Shown piece after piece: positions 43,034 through 52,189 of a stretch of DNA of 64,000 bases. A program made the position numbers and the translations under genes. How positions within the stretch are numbered: position 1 is the first letter of the stretch; each line of letters opens with the position of its first letter. The notes beneath the pieces are model-generated. The model was not told the DNA's origin. It ran no database searches and was given only the letters and a program-made list of their open reading frames with translations. The DNA comes from Chitinophagaceae bacterium (GTDB lineage: Bacteria; Bacteroidota; Bacteroidia; Chitinophagales; Chitinophagaceae), in contig JADKJX010000005.1 in assembly GCA_016720775.1 (NCBI GenBank), forward strand, positions 53,047-117,046, read 5' to 3'.

Positions 43034-44548
43034 TTATTTATCAAAAACCGGTGTTCCAATAAGGGTTCCTGCTGTACAGGAGTTAATATGAACGTACACA
43101 TAGTCGCCCTTCTTTAAATTTCCTTTTGGGAACACCACTACTTTATTCTGGTCGTTCCTTCCGTATAATTCTTCTTCATTCTTTTTAGAAGTTCCTTCGA
43201 TCAGTACTTTACATGTTTTACCAACATCCCGTTGCATACTTTGTAAAGAATGGATGCGGTGCAGGGCGATCATTTCCTGCAGCCTCCTCTTTTTTATTTC
43301 TTCCGGTACATCGTCTTCAAACCTTCTTGCAGCCAGGGTGCCTGGTCTTTCTGAATAAAAATACATATAGGCCAGGTCATATTTGCAATACTCCATCAGG
43401 CTGAGTGATTGCTGGTGGTCTTCTTCTGTTTCGGTACAAAAACCCGTGATCATATCGGTTGATAAACCACAATCGGGGATCAGCTCACGTATTCGGTTCA
43501 CTTTGGCGATGTACCATTCACGGCTGTACGTGCGGTTCATCATCTGCAGCACCCGGCTGCTTCCGCTTTGTACGGGGAGATGAATGTAGTTGCAAATGTT
43601 CTCATACTTAAGCATGGTGTGCAATACATCATCGGTTATGTCTTTGGGATGTGATGTTGAAAAGCGAACCCGGAGCAGGGGAGAGATCAATGCCACTTTT
43701 TCCATCAGCAGGGCAAAGGTCACGGCCTCCCCAAACCCCTCTGAAGGAGGGGCTTTTGAACCTGCTAAATCGGAAGTGATCTTGCTGTTGGCAGAATCTT
43801 CCCAAATCCCCCCTTTGGGGGGTGGGGGGGCTTGATAGTAACTGTCAACATTTTGTCCAAGCAAAGTTACTTCCCGGTAACCCTGTTCAAAAAGGTCTTT
43901 ACATTCATTGATGATACTTCCTGCTTCACGGCTTCTTTCCCTGCCTCTTGTAAACGGTACTACACAAAAAGAACACATATTGTTGCAACCCCGCATGATG
44001 CTCACAAAGGCATTCACGCCGTTGCTGTTTAGGCGGATGGGGGCAATGTCGGCATAGGTCTCATCCCGGCTTAATAAAACATTCACTGCTTTCTGCCCGG
44101 TCTCGGCTTCTTCAATAAGACCAGGAAGAGTTCGGTAGGCATCAGGTCCCACCACCATATCTACTAATTTTTCTTCTTCAATGAATTTTGTTTTCAGTCT
44201 TTCTGCCATGCAGCCAAGTACTCCCACCAGCATCCCCGGTTTTACCTTTTTATACTTCTTGAATTCGGTAAGGCGTTTTCTTACGGTGAGTTCTGCTTTT
44301 TCCCTTATGGAACAGGTATTGATAAAGATCAGGTCGGCATTTTCAGCACTTTGCGTGGCGCCAAAACCATGGTTCATGAGTATGGAGGCAACTACTTCAC
44401 TGTCGGCAAAGTTCATGGCGCAGCCATAGCTCTCTATATAAAAATATTTTTTATACAGGTTCACTTCCTGGGCAAAGGGAGCAAATGCCTCTCCCTGTCT
44501 TGCTTCGTCGTGTGATTTATCAGTTGCCAGATCCAGCATTTGCTTCAT
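43034..44548 (-). CDS. miaB: tRNA-2-methylthio-N6-dimethylallyladenosine synthase MiaB
   Basis: Radical-SAM enzyme that methylthiolates i6A37 in tRNAs. 504 residues: MTTase cysteines (ESYGCAMNFADSE, INTCSIREKAE, LGCMAERLK), radical-SAM site MRGCNNMCSFCVVPF, and C-terminal TRAM domain. Between LGQNVDSYY and AVTFALLMEKV an extra 37 residues (APPPPKGGIWEDSANSKIT ... APPSEGFGE) are encoded by an in-frame palindromic repeat at 43724-43834; relatives lack them. The protein is also extended N-terminally by about 30 residues. Upstream TATATTTG at 44564-44571 is its likely promoter. Confidence 0.95.
   Translation of the reverse strand: MKQMLDLATDKSHDEARQGEAFAPFAQEVNLYKKYFYIESYGCAMNFADSEVVASILMNHGFGATQSAENADLIFINTCSIREKAELTVRKRLTEFKKYKKVKPGMLVGVLGCMAERLKTKFIEEEKLVDMVVGPDAYRTLPGLIEEAETGQKAVNVLLSRDETYADIAPIRLNSNGVNAFVSIMRGCNNMCSFCVVPFTRGRERSREAGSIINECKDLFEQGYREVTLLGQNVDSYYQAPPPPKGGIWEDSANSKITSDLAGSKAPPSEGFGEAVTFALLMEKVALISPLLRVRFSTSHPKDITDDVLHTMLKYENICNYIHLPVQSGSSRVLQMMNRTYSREWYIAKVNRIRELIPDCGLSTDMITGFCTETEEDHQQSLSLMEYCKYDLAYMYFYSERPGTLAARRFEDDVPEEIKKRRLQEMIALHRIHSLQSMQRDVGKTCKVLIEGTSKKNEEELYGRNDQNKVVVFPKGNLKKGDYVYVHINSCTAGTLIGTPVFDK
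43724..43834. repeat. palindromic repeat inserted in frame into miaB
   Basis: About 111 bp with arms CCCCTCTGAAGGAGGGG and CCCCCCTTTGGGGGG, the kind of GC-rich palindrome normally seen between genes in Bacteroidota. It is divisible by three and adds about 37 residues without a stop. Confidence 0.75.
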
Positions 44549-44563
44549 TCTCTTTTAGGACAG

Positions 44564-44571
44564 CAAATATA
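44564..44571 (-). promoter_or_regulatory. -7 promoter element of miaB (TAtaTTTG)
   Basis: Exact TAnnTTTG on the minus strand, 15 bases before the ATG at 44548. Confidence 0.6.
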
Positions 44572-44655
44572 GATCAAACGGGGCAAATGGTGACAGGATG
44601 GCAGTAACAATTGTGAGTTATTAAATGAATTACCTGTATTGCGGGAGAAATAAGT

Positions 44656-44663
44656 TAAATTTG
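44656..44663 (+). promoter_or_regulatory. -7 promoter element of the histidine-phosphatase-like gene (TAaaTTTG)
   Basis: Exact TAnnTTTG, 95 bases before the ATG at 44759, so this gene has a longer leader than its neighbours. Confidence 0.5.
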
Positions 44664-44758
44664 TGCACTGACCTCTTTAAACTCCTTCATTCCCTGTACG
44701 GTATTGTTTCGATTCCCGGTTTAAGGCACTTAAAAGAATTAAAATTCAGAACATATCT

Positions 44759-45229
44759 ATGAATATTAATTTGTACATCGTACGCAATGGAAAAGTGAAT
44801 ACGGATGAAAAGAACAGGTTGTCGTACCTGCACCTGTCTGACGAAGGCATTGCCTTTGCCGGTTTTCTCGACAATCATTTTAAGGACACTTATTTTGATC
44901 ATATCTTTTATCAATCAACGGATATTAAAACCTCGGATCCTTATAACAGTTGCCGCAATACCATCCGTGGGCTGAAAGGGATAAAAACAGAATTTGATAA
45001 AACGCATATAAGCATGGTCTTTGAAGAAATGAACAGGGAAGGCAGTGATGTAAGAAATGTGCTTCTTTGTTTCAAGTCGGATAGCTTTTATGTGCTCAGC
45101 AATATCATCAGCCCGCAATCTGAAGAACAATTCAGTAAGGACTATCACCGGGTGTTCCATTACCAGTTTCATTCAAACAGGTACAGTTTTGTAAGTAAGT
45201 TCAGTGCGGAAGAAATGAAATCCGTCTGA
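44759..45229 (+). CDS. degenerate histidine-phosphatase-like protein
   Basis: 156 residues. The start NINLYIVRNGKVNTDE and the later LHLSDEGIAFAGFL ... FDHIFYQSTDIKTSDPYNSCRNTIRGL have the order and spacing of the histidine phosphatase (phosphoglycerate mutase) fold: RHG...LTxxGxxQA...SxxxRAxxTA. The catalytic RHG is RNG here (Arg9-Asn10-Gly11), so the phospho-acceptor His is missing, and the second conserved His near LLCFKSDSFY is also gone. If the fold match is right it is not a phosphatase. The assignment is an inference from pattern only. Confidence 0.6.
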   Translation: MNINLYIVRNGKVNTDEKNRLSYLHLSDEGIAFAGFLDNHFKDTYFDHIFYQSTDIKTSDPYNSCRNTIRGLKGIKTEFDKTHISMVFEEMNREGSDVRNVLLCFKSDSFYVLSNIISPQSEEQFSKDYHRVFHYQFHSNRYSFVSKFSAEEMKSV

Positions 45230-45282
45230 TTTACTTTTAAAGTTGAATAGCCTGGAGAAAATGATAAAGCCCGGGTTGCCGG

Positions 45283-45663
45283 TTAAATCATTGAAGTTCG
45301 CTTCCGGTTATACCGTAAAACAAATATGCCCGTAATTATAAATGGCATGACAGAAGCAACGATCTTGCTATTCAGTGTCAGGATGCCTACCAGCAAGATC
45401 ATGAGCATGAGCATACTGAGACAGGCCAATCCAACCAGGGTTAAAAGCCTGCCGGGCGTTTTTTGAACGAGGGTGTAAAGGATGGTCAATTGTCCGCTTA
45501 AAGGTACCAGTACAAATGGATGCAGGATTGATCCCGGGTCATGACTTGCTTTGGTGATCAATTCATACTCCAGTTGAAATAGGAACCCGTGTTGGTTTCC
45601 ACTCCATTCCAGGTAGCCAACCAGCGAGGTTAGGAGTAAGCAAAAGTTCAGGATCCTTTTCAT
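45283..45663 (-). CDS. small membrane protein, hypothetical
   Basis: 126 residues with four hydrophobic segments (about 4-20, 48-65, 72-95, 100-118), connecting loop EYELITKASHDPGSILHPF and a basic C-terminal tail (RYNRKRTSMI). No family recognised. The gene faces the histidine-phosphatase-like gene, and the gap contains no clear terminator. Confidence 0.6.
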   Translation of the reverse strand: MKRILNFCLLLTSLVGYLEWSGNQHGFLFQLEYELITKASHDPGSILHPFVLVPLSGQLTILYTLVQKTPGRLLTLVGLACLSMLMLMILLVGILTLNSKIVASVMPFIITGIFVLRYNRKRTSMI

Positions 45664-45715
45664 GAGTATATTACGCTTATCTAAAGATGGGGAGTGATTA
45701 TTTGATTTACCAGGG

Positions 45716-46216
45716 TTAGCTCTCCATCGTCATATAATCCATGTTGCCGTTTTCATCAGTAAAAATGACCACGAGATAGTTTGTTATTTCCTGGCCAATG
45801 GAATAATCAAAGGTAGCAAACTGATTTTCAGTATCGGGGTAGAGGCCAACCCGTACCAGGTGCAGTTTCTTTAATAATTGCTTTTCGTGTTCGCTGCTTT
45901 TGCTGTTGAGATCGATCAGTTCAGCCAATTCATCTTTGCCAAGTTCTTCGAGGTGATTTTCTAAATAAAATTTTACCGTATCGCCGTCCTCGTCATTATA
46001 ATCAGCCTCCATGTGTTTCCGGTTAGCCAGGTCATGGATCCGTATATTCTCAATGAATTGTTTTACCGTTTCCAGCCTTGCCGCGTCAATGGTCTTGTTG
46101 TTAAAATTCAGGTCGATCTGTATCTCGGTATCGTTGAAAGGGATATTCACGTCGTAATATTCTTCAAGCGAATCAGGGTCGATGAAGCCGAAGTGGGGGA
46201 GTTTGAAGCCTGACAT
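45716..46216 (-). CDS. DUF2004-like conserved protein
   Basis: 166 residues, acidic and soluble. The start KLPHFGFIDPDSLEEYYDVNIPFNDTEIQIDLNF and the end EITNYLVVIFTDENGNMDYMTMES match a small protein (DUF2004) that I recall as frequent in Bacteroidota. Function unknown. It lies alone. Confidence 0.75.
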   Translation of the reverse strand: MSGFKLPHFGFIDPDSLEEYYDVNIPFNDTEIQIDLNFNNKTIDAARLETVKQFIENIRIHDLANRKHMEADYNDEDGDTVKFYLENHLEELGKDELAELIDLNSKSSEHEKQLLKKLHLVRVGLYPDTENQFATFDYSIGQEITNYLVVIFTDENGNMDYMTMES

Positions 46217-46265
46217 ATTTTAGTTTGAATAAAGGTGGGAATTTTATCTGAACCGACAAAGACAG

Positions 46266-46313
46266 GAGTTTTAAACTCTGAACCACGGCATCCCGGTCAG
46301 AGACCGGGACGAG
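46266..46313. repeat. two-hairpin intergenic repeat, copy 2
   Basis: GAGTTTTAAACTC followed by CCCGGTCAGAGACCGGG, the same order and spacing as at 33901-33948. Confidence 0.75.
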
Positions 46314-46324
46314 GAGGCACTGTA

Positions 46325-47050
46325 TTATTTCAGGCTGTAATAAGCCCCAATGTTTAGCCCGGCGTTCCATAGGTTTTCTGTTACCGGCGTGTCTGTTGTT
46401 TTGATGATGCCATACCTGAAAGTTGGTTCCGCAGTTAAATGAATCCTGCTGCTTATTTTATAATCAATGCCCACACTTATCGTCGGAGAGATATCAACTT
46501 TTTTATAACCGGCAGTAGTTGATTGCTTTTTCTTCTCTGTCCTGTTATCTGAATATTCGTAAATACTGGTCTGCTTTACATTCAATAAAAAATTGGCCAT
46601 GAGGCCCACACTTGAAAGAAAACGGACCTTGCCATTTCCAAAACCAACCTTTACTTTTAACGGAATACCAATATACTGATAGCTATAAATACTTTTTGAA
46701 TTTACTGGCAAACCTGGATTTGGCGGTGCGTAGAACAGTGCCTGCTTTTTTGTTTTGTAACCCTTGTTTGAGTATTGGATCCCGGTTTCAAGTGCTGCAA
46801 GTTGTGAGAAATTGATACAGATATTAAAACCTGTTGTGTAACCAAACTTTACTGCCTCAACATCGTTCCTGCTTTTTATCACCAGGCCGCTGGAAGAACT
46901 GCCGTCATTGTTCTTAAGAGTGCGGAAATCATAGTCAGGTGAAAAATTAATGCCAACCTGTATTTGTTTAAAATGTTTTGCCGGCTTGTTACCCTGTCCT
47001 TGCGCTGTGAAGGATGATGCTGTTATAAGCAGTATGAATAGCCTTCGCAT
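46325..47050 (-). CDS. PorT-like outer-membrane beta-barrel protein
   Basis: 241 residues from ATG 47050, which starts a signal peptide (MRRLFILLITASSFTAQGQG); an ATG at 47074 is less likely. The mature part alternates strands as in eight-stranded barrels: QIQVGINFSPDYDF, FGYTTGFNICINFS, ALETGIQYSNKGYKT, YIGIPLKVKVGFG, SSVGLMANFLLNV, PTISVGIDYKISSRIHLTAEPTFRYGI and a final LNIGAYYSLK ending in a hydrophobic residue. The outer_membrane_beta-barrel/PorT assignment is by pattern. Confidence 0.85.
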   Translation of the reverse strand: MRRLFILLITASSFTAQGQGNKPAKHFKQIQVGINFSPDYDFRTLKNNDGSSSSGLVIKSRNDVEAVKFGYTTGFNICINFSQLAALETGIQYSNKGYKTKKQALFYAPPNPGLPVNSKSIYSYQYIGIPLKVKVGFGNGKVRFLSSVGLMANFLLNVKQTSIYEYSDNRTEKKKQSTTAGYKKVDISPTISVGIDYKISSRIHLTAEPTFRYGIIKTTDTPVTENLWNAGLNIGAYYSLK

Positions 47051-47266
47051 TAGTAGTGTCGGATTCGTGTACATAATGGCTAATGATTTTATTGTTTATA
47101 AAAACCAGTCACATTTACATTACCATAACTCCCTGTACATTCTTTTATTGATCTATAAGTAATAACTGTACCGGGTTATGACGCCAATGTAATTTACAAA
47201 ACTCAAACAAAAAAACGGGATGCACTTTTCAGTAACATCCCGGTTAAATATATTATTCAGTTCGGC

Positions 47267-49297
47267 TTACCAGATCTTCGTCCTTTTCTCCGGCGCTTTA
47301 TACATTTTATCTCCTTCCTTCACATCAAAGGCTTTGTAAAATGCTTCCATATTGGTAAGGGGCCCGTTGGCACGGTGTACGCCCGGTGAGTGTGAATCGG
47401 TAAGTATGCGCTGTGCGGCTGCATCGGGTAAAATATTACTGCGCCATACCTGTGCCCAGTTCAAAAAGAAACGCTGATCGGGTGTAAAGCCATCGATCTT
47501 CTTATTGCTCTTGCCTTGTTTGGTGTGTTTGAATGCTTCGTAGGCAATGCTGAGTCCACCAAGGTCGGCCAGGTTCTCGCCAAGGGTAAGCCTTCCGTTC
47601 ACATGCAGGGTATCGAGTATCACATAACCATTGTATTGCGCTACTACTTCATCGGCACGCTTTTTAAATTCATCGGCATCGGCTTTCGTCCACCAGTCGT
47701 GCAAATTACCATCGGCATCAAACTGGCGGCCCTGGTCATCAAAGCCATGGGTCATTTCGTGGCCGATCACAGCGCCAATGCCTCCGTAGTTTATAGCATC
47801 ATCGGCTTCAAAGTCGAAGAAAGGAAAACGAAGTATGCCTGCAGGGAAAACGATCTCATTTTTCTGCGCACTGTAATAAGCATTCACCGTAGGTGGGGTC
47901 ATACCCCATTCTGTTTTATCAATAGGTTTGCCCAGCCTGTTGATGTTATCCTGGTAGCCCCATTGGTTGCACCGCATCAGGTTGCCAAGGAAATCATCTC
48001 TTTTAATAACAAGACCATCGTAATTTTTCCATTTGTCGGGGAAACCAATTTTTTTGGTGAAGGCATGCAGTTTACCCAGAGCACGTTGTTTGGTTTCATC
48101 ACTCATCCAGTCTAATTGTTTGATGCGGCTGTCGAAGGTTTCCTGCAGGTTGTTCACCAACTCAAGCATTCTTGCTTTAGCAGCCTGGTTAAAATATTTG
48201 TCAACATAAAGTTGTCCGAGCAGTTCACCAAGCTGTCCATCGATCAAAGCACTCATGCGTTGCCAGCGTGGGGTTTGTTCTTTTTGTCCGCTCATTGCCT
48301 GGTTAAAAGCAAAATTTGCATCCACAAAATCTTTACTCAGGTAAGCTGCTGCGCCTTTCATAACACCCCATTGCAGGTAAACCTTCCAGTCGGCAAGCGA
48401 AGTGGCCCCCAGCAATGAATCAATAAATACCATGAACTTAGGATTGCTTACGATCAGGCTATCCTGTTTTGTTTTATAACCCAGCTGCGTTAAAATAGTC
48501 TGCCAGTTAAGGTTGGGTGTTTTTGCACTGAGGGCATCAACCGAGAATTTGTTGTAGAGTTTTACCGGGTCACGCATTTCCACACGGCTCATCTGCGCAT
48601 TGGCAATGGTTGTTTCCAGTTGCAGAATGGTTGCCGCATTGGCCAATGCTTTATATTCTTCCCAACCGCAGAGTTTGAAAAGCGTAGCAATGTATTTTGT
48701 GTATTCCGTTCTTATCTTCTGGCTCCGGGCATCATTCTTTAAATAATAATCCCTGTCGGGTAAGCTGGTACCACCCTGGCCAATGCCGATGATGTACCTG
48801 GTAACGTCTTTTGAATCCTGCCTTACACCAATGCTGTATAAGGGCGAAGAAATCGAATTTGAACGCAGGTAATTGATGTGGTCAAGCACCTGTGATTTTG
48901 AACTGAGCTTTTCGATCTGGTCTAAATAAGGCTTAACCGGTTGGGCACCGAGTTTTTCAATAGCGGCACTGTCCATTGCGCTGGCATAAAAATCGCCCAC
49001 CCGTTTCATCAGGTCGTTTTTGCCGGGGTTTGCTGCCGCTTCTTCCAACAAACCTTTTAAAGCCTGTGAACTTTCTTCGGCTAATTTGTCAAAACTTCCC
49101 CAACGGGTTTTTGAAGCCGGAACAGGCGTATTCTTTACCCAGTTTCCGTTGGCGAATAAATAAAAGTTATCGCCCGGTTTTACGCTCAGGTCCATGTTAG
49201 CAGGGTCGATGAATTTTTTGGTGGTTTTTTGTGCCGTGGCAGAAAGTGAAACGGTTAAAAAACCGGCCAGCACAAAAGCAATTGCAGTTTTCTTCAT
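47267..49297 (-). CDS. M13-family zinc metallopeptidase (PepO-like)
   Basis: 676 residues with a signal peptide (MKKTAIAFVLAGFLTVSLSATAQ). Neprilysin-type endopeptidase of short peptides in the periplasm. The zinc motif is HEMTH at 513-517 in IGHEMTHGFDDQGRQFD, the third zinc ligand is in ENLADLGG and the C-terminal substrate motif is DSHSPGVHRANG. The N-terminal half is the usual alpha-helical M13 domain. Complete and in frame. Stands as a single gene. Confidence 0.96.
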   Translation of the reverse strand: MKKTAIAFVLAGFLTVSLSATAQKTTKKFIDPANMDLSVKPGDNFYLFANGNWVKNTPVPASKTRWGSFDKLAEESSQALKGLLEEAAANPGKNDLMKRVGDFYASAMDSAAIEKLGAQPVKPYLDQIEKLSSKSQVLDHINYLRSNSISSPLYSIGVRQDSKDVTRYIIGIGQGGTSLPDRDYYLKNDARSQKIRTEYTKYIATLFKLCGWEEYKALANAATILQLETTIANAQMSRVEMRDPVKLYNKFSVDALSAKTPNLNWQTILTQLGYKTKQDSLIVSNPKFMVFIDSLLGATSLADWKVYLQWGVMKGAAAYLSKDFVDANFAFNQAMSGQKEQTPRWQRMSALIDGQLGELLGQLYVDKYFNQAAKARMLELVNNLQETFDSRIKQLDWMSDETKQRALGKLHAFTKKIGFPDKWKNYDGLVIKRDDFLGNLMRCNQWGYQDNINRLGKPIDKTEWGMTPPTVNAYYSAQKNEIVFPAGILRFPFFDFEADDAINYGGIGAVIGHEMTHGFDDQGRQFDADGNLHDWWTKADADEFKKRADEVVAQYNGYVILDTLHVNGRLTLGENLADLGGLSIAYEAFKHTKQGKSNKKIDGFTPDQRFFLNWAQVWRSNILPDAAAQRILTDSHSPGVHRANGPLTNMEAFYKAFDVKEGDKMYKAPEKRTKIW

Positions 49298-49456
49298 ATA
49301 TCTTATTTTTTGGAAAAATAAAAATAGTCAACCTGAAACTAAATGCCTAACAAAATATGTTAACGGCAAAAATTGCGGATAAAACCAGCGGGAACAATCC
49401 TTGTAGAACTATTTATCCATTCAAATAAAATTATCAGCAGGCAGGCCGTCATTTAT

Positions 49457-49464
49457 TAAATTTG
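49457..49464 (+). promoter_or_regulatory. -7 promoter element of the second receptor gene (TAaaTTTG)
   Basis: TAAATTTG ends nine bases before the ATG at 49474, implying an almost leaderless transcript. It also rules out the TTG at 49462, which lies inside the element. Confidence 0.65.
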
Positions 49465-49473
49465 TATGCTACT

Positions 49474-51906
49474 ATGGCCTTATTACCATTGCGATATACC
49501 ATCTTATTTGTGTTACTGTTTTTCTCATCTGTTGTTATTGCCCAGAATACCAATTCAAACCCGGGCATAGTTACGGGCAGCATCCTTGATGCCACGAATG
49601 GAAAAGCCATCCCCGGTGCCAGTTTGAAGATCAGCAGGATACCGGATTCATTGGTTGAACAAAACCAGGTGAGCCTTAAGGACGGTGAATTTCTTTTTGA
49701 CAAATTACCCTTTGGCTATTACCGCCTTCAGGTGAATGCGGTTGGATATGCCAGCCTGGCCATCGACAGTATTTATATCCGGCAGGAGCGTTTTGATTTT
49801 GACCTGAACGATATAAAATTAAGCCGGGCTTCCACCACCATGACTGAAGTGGTGGTGTATGCCGAGAAACCCCTTATCGAAAATAAAGATGGCAAGATCA
49901 TATTCAATACCGGCGAATCGGCGCTGAGCTCCGGTGCCACCACCACCGAATTGCTGAAACAAACACCGTTGGTGAATGTAGATAATGATGGCAAACTTTT
50001 ATTGCGGGGCAAAGAAGTGAAAGTGCTGATCGATGATAAACCGGTGGAACTTGATTCGAAACAACTGCAGGACCTGCTGGAAAGTATGCCGGGAAGCATG
50101 ATTGAAAGAATTGAAGTGATGACAACGCCGCCGCCCCAGTATGCCAATGAACGGGGCGGGGTGATCAATATTGTTACCAAGAAGAACAAGGTTGGTTTTA
50201 ACGGAAGACTGAATGTGAATTATGGTACGAGGGGAGAAGCCGGCATTAACGGGAACCTGGGCTACCGGAAAAATAAATTTGTTCTTAACTTTTCGGCCGG
50301 CTTCGGGTATAACACATACAAAAGTAACAGCTACAGCAACCGGCAGAATTTTTATACCGATTCCATCAACTACTTCAACACGGTTGGTGAATACAGCAAT
50401 AATAACCGAAGGCCCAATATCCGGCTGAGTGTTGATTATGATCTGGGCAAACGGCACAGTGTGAACTTTACGGCGCTTTACAACAGTAATAATTCGGCAA
50501 GCGGCAATGAAACCGAATACAGCAACCTGGACAGGTATAGCCAGGTTTATAAACTAAGCAACCGAATTACCAGCACCGGTAATGAGAGCTGGAACCCGAA
50601 TTTTAATCTTACGTATACGTTCAAAGGAAAAGATCCCAAAGAAGTATTCAAGATCATCACCGGGATAAATTTCAATGCCAATAATAACGTGCGGGATTTT
50701 TACCAGCAATACCTGAATCCGGACAATACACCCACGGGCATTGATTCAACCCAGCAGCAGGGAACCTACAGCAAGAATCACAATATTAACTTCAGCCTTA
50801 ATTACGATAAGCCGCTGGGTAAAAAATTCTCTACGCACCTGGGCACAAATTTCAGTCGCTACAATAACCACAATGTGCTCAACACAGAGTTCATGAAGAA
50901 GCCGGAGAATATTCTTGTGAAGAACGAACTGCTGAGCAATGATTTTCTTTTTCATCAAACCATATTTGGCATGCGGGCATCGTTGCGGTATGATATCATA
51001 CTGGATTTTTATATCAATGCCGGCGTGCAGATGGAACATGCCGAAACGAATTTTGATATACGCAACGACAGCAATCATTACGCAAATAATTACTGGACAG
51101 CCCTGCCTTTTGGCACCCTCATGAAGAAATGGAAAAATGAAGTGAGCGTTACATTCGCTTACAAGCGCACCATTCAGCGGCCAAGGCTGAATGAACTGAA
51201 TCCCAGTACTGATTACGGCGATCCGTATAATACCAGGGCAGGCAATCCTTACCTGCAGCCTTATTATGCTGATAATTTCGACCTGATCTTCGGCAAATGG
51301 AATAAGAAGTATAACATGAACCTTTCGCTTGGTTATAATGCATTACAAAACATTTACAGTTCCATAAGAACGCTGTTACCCGATGGTAAAACATTCACAA
51401 CCTGGCAAAATATCAGCGGCCGGAAGGAATACGAGGCCAGCGCCTGGGGTGGCTATACCATCAGCAAGAAAGCGAAGGCCAACCTGAGTTTTGGATATAC
51501 GTACAATGTGTACAGTGCATTTGACAGGAACGTAAGGTATTTCCGCAACGGCGGCTCATTCTATTCCACACTTAACGGCAGTTACCAGTTTACTGACCTT
51601 ATAAATGCAAATGCAAGTTTTACCTTTAACCGTTTTGCCAACCCGCAGGGTACAGTACGGAATACGCTGAGCATGAACATCGGTGTTCAAAAGAAATTCT
51701 TCAATAAACGGTTTGTTATTACGGTAAATGTTATTGACCCATTCCGCCAGCAACAGAATAAGAATTATACGTACGGCAGTAATTTCAGCCTGGAGAGTTT
51801 CAGTACCACCAACACAAGGAACTACCGCATTGCATTAAGCTATATTTTCAAGAAGACGCCTAAAAAAACGGGAAAGGAAGAGTTGCTGAAGAAATTGAAG
51901 AAATAA
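49474..51906 (+). CDS. TonB-dependent-receptor-like outer-membrane barrel
   Basis: 810 residues with signal peptide (MALLPLRYTILFVLLFFSSVVIAQ), carboxypeptidase-regulatory-like domain (GSILDATNGKAIPGASLKI), plug domain (EVVVYAEKPLIENKDGKIIF ... KVLIDDKPVELDSKQL ... IEVMTTPPPQYANERGGVINI) and a large barrel with a C-terminal YRIALSYIF strand. Same architecture as 25837-28286 but divergent, and intact. No SusD-like partner or TonB box is seen. Nutrient or peptide uptake is likely, substrate unknown. Confidence 0.92.
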   Translation: MALLPLRYTILFVLLFFSSVVIAQNTNSNPGIVTGSILDATNGKAIPGASLKISRIPDSLVEQNQVSLKDGEFLFDKLPFGYYRLQVNAVGYASLAIDSIYIRQERFDFDLNDIKLSRASTTMTEVVVYAEKPLIENKDGKIIFNTGESALSSGATTTELLKQTPLVNVDNDGKLLLRGKEVKVLIDDKPVELDSKQLQDLLESMPGSMIERIEVMTTPPPQYANERGGVINIVTKKNKVGFNGRLNVNYGTRGEAGINGNLGYRKNKFVLNFSAGFGYNTYKSNSYSNRQNFYTDSINYFNTVGEYSNNNRRPNIRLSVDYDLGKRHSVNFTALYNSNNSASGNETEYSNLDRYSQVYKLSNRITSTGNESWNPNFNLTYTFKGKDPKEVFKIITGINFNANNNVRDFYQQYLNPDNTPTGIDSTQQQGTYSKNHNINFSLNYDKPLGKKFSTHLGTNFSRYNNHNVLNTEFMKKPENILVKNELLSNDFLFHQTIFGMRASLRYDIILDFYINAGVQMEHAETNFDIRNDSNHYANNYWTALPFGTLMKKWKNEVSVTFAYKRTIQRPRLNELNPSTDYGDPYNTRAGNPYLQPYYADNFDLIFGKWNKKYNMNLSLGYNALQNIYSSIRTLLPDGKTFTTWQNISGRKEYEASAWGGYTISKKAKANLSFGYTYNVYSAFDRNVRYFRNGGSFYSTLNGSYQFTDLINANASFTFNRFANPQGTVRNTLSMNIGVQKKFFNKRFVITVNVIDPFRQQQNKNYTYGSNFSLESFSTTNTRNYRIALSYIFKKTPKKTGKEELLKKLKK

Positions 51907-52189
51907 AAATCACAGAGATCTTACGGTATGAATTCCGTTGAAGTTTGCTTTTTGTCATGCTGAGTCCTGGACGAAGTCGAATGGACGAAGCCCTGCCCGG
52001 GGCGTTACTTTGGTAGAAAAAGATTATTAGTAGAATTACAAAGCTCCGTAGGAGCGATATTTTCTTCTGTTAAAATAAATAGATGTCGCCCCGAAGGGGC
52101 TTTAAAGAACCAGGGTCATTATCTCCCTATCAAAATGCTGCCCCTAAGGGGCTTGGGTGCAAGAGGTCGCTGTTATTAAATTTATTTTA
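51907..52189. repeat. repeat-rich intergenic region
   Basis: Contains TTGTCATGCTGAGTCC and GACGAAGTCGAATGGACGAAG words (also in part at 34603-34680), then palindromes GCCCCGAAGGGGC (52088-52100) and GCCCCTAAGGGGC (52140-52152), which resemble the GCCC...GGGC cores upstream of murB. No coding region seen. Confidence 0.65.

Noticed and set aside
49462..49473. TTG start four codons before the receptor ATG
   Set aside because: It lies within the TAaaTTTG promoter element, before the expected transcription start.
52083..52155. CRISPR-like repeats
   Set aside because: Only two short palindromes with different centres and no regular spacers.
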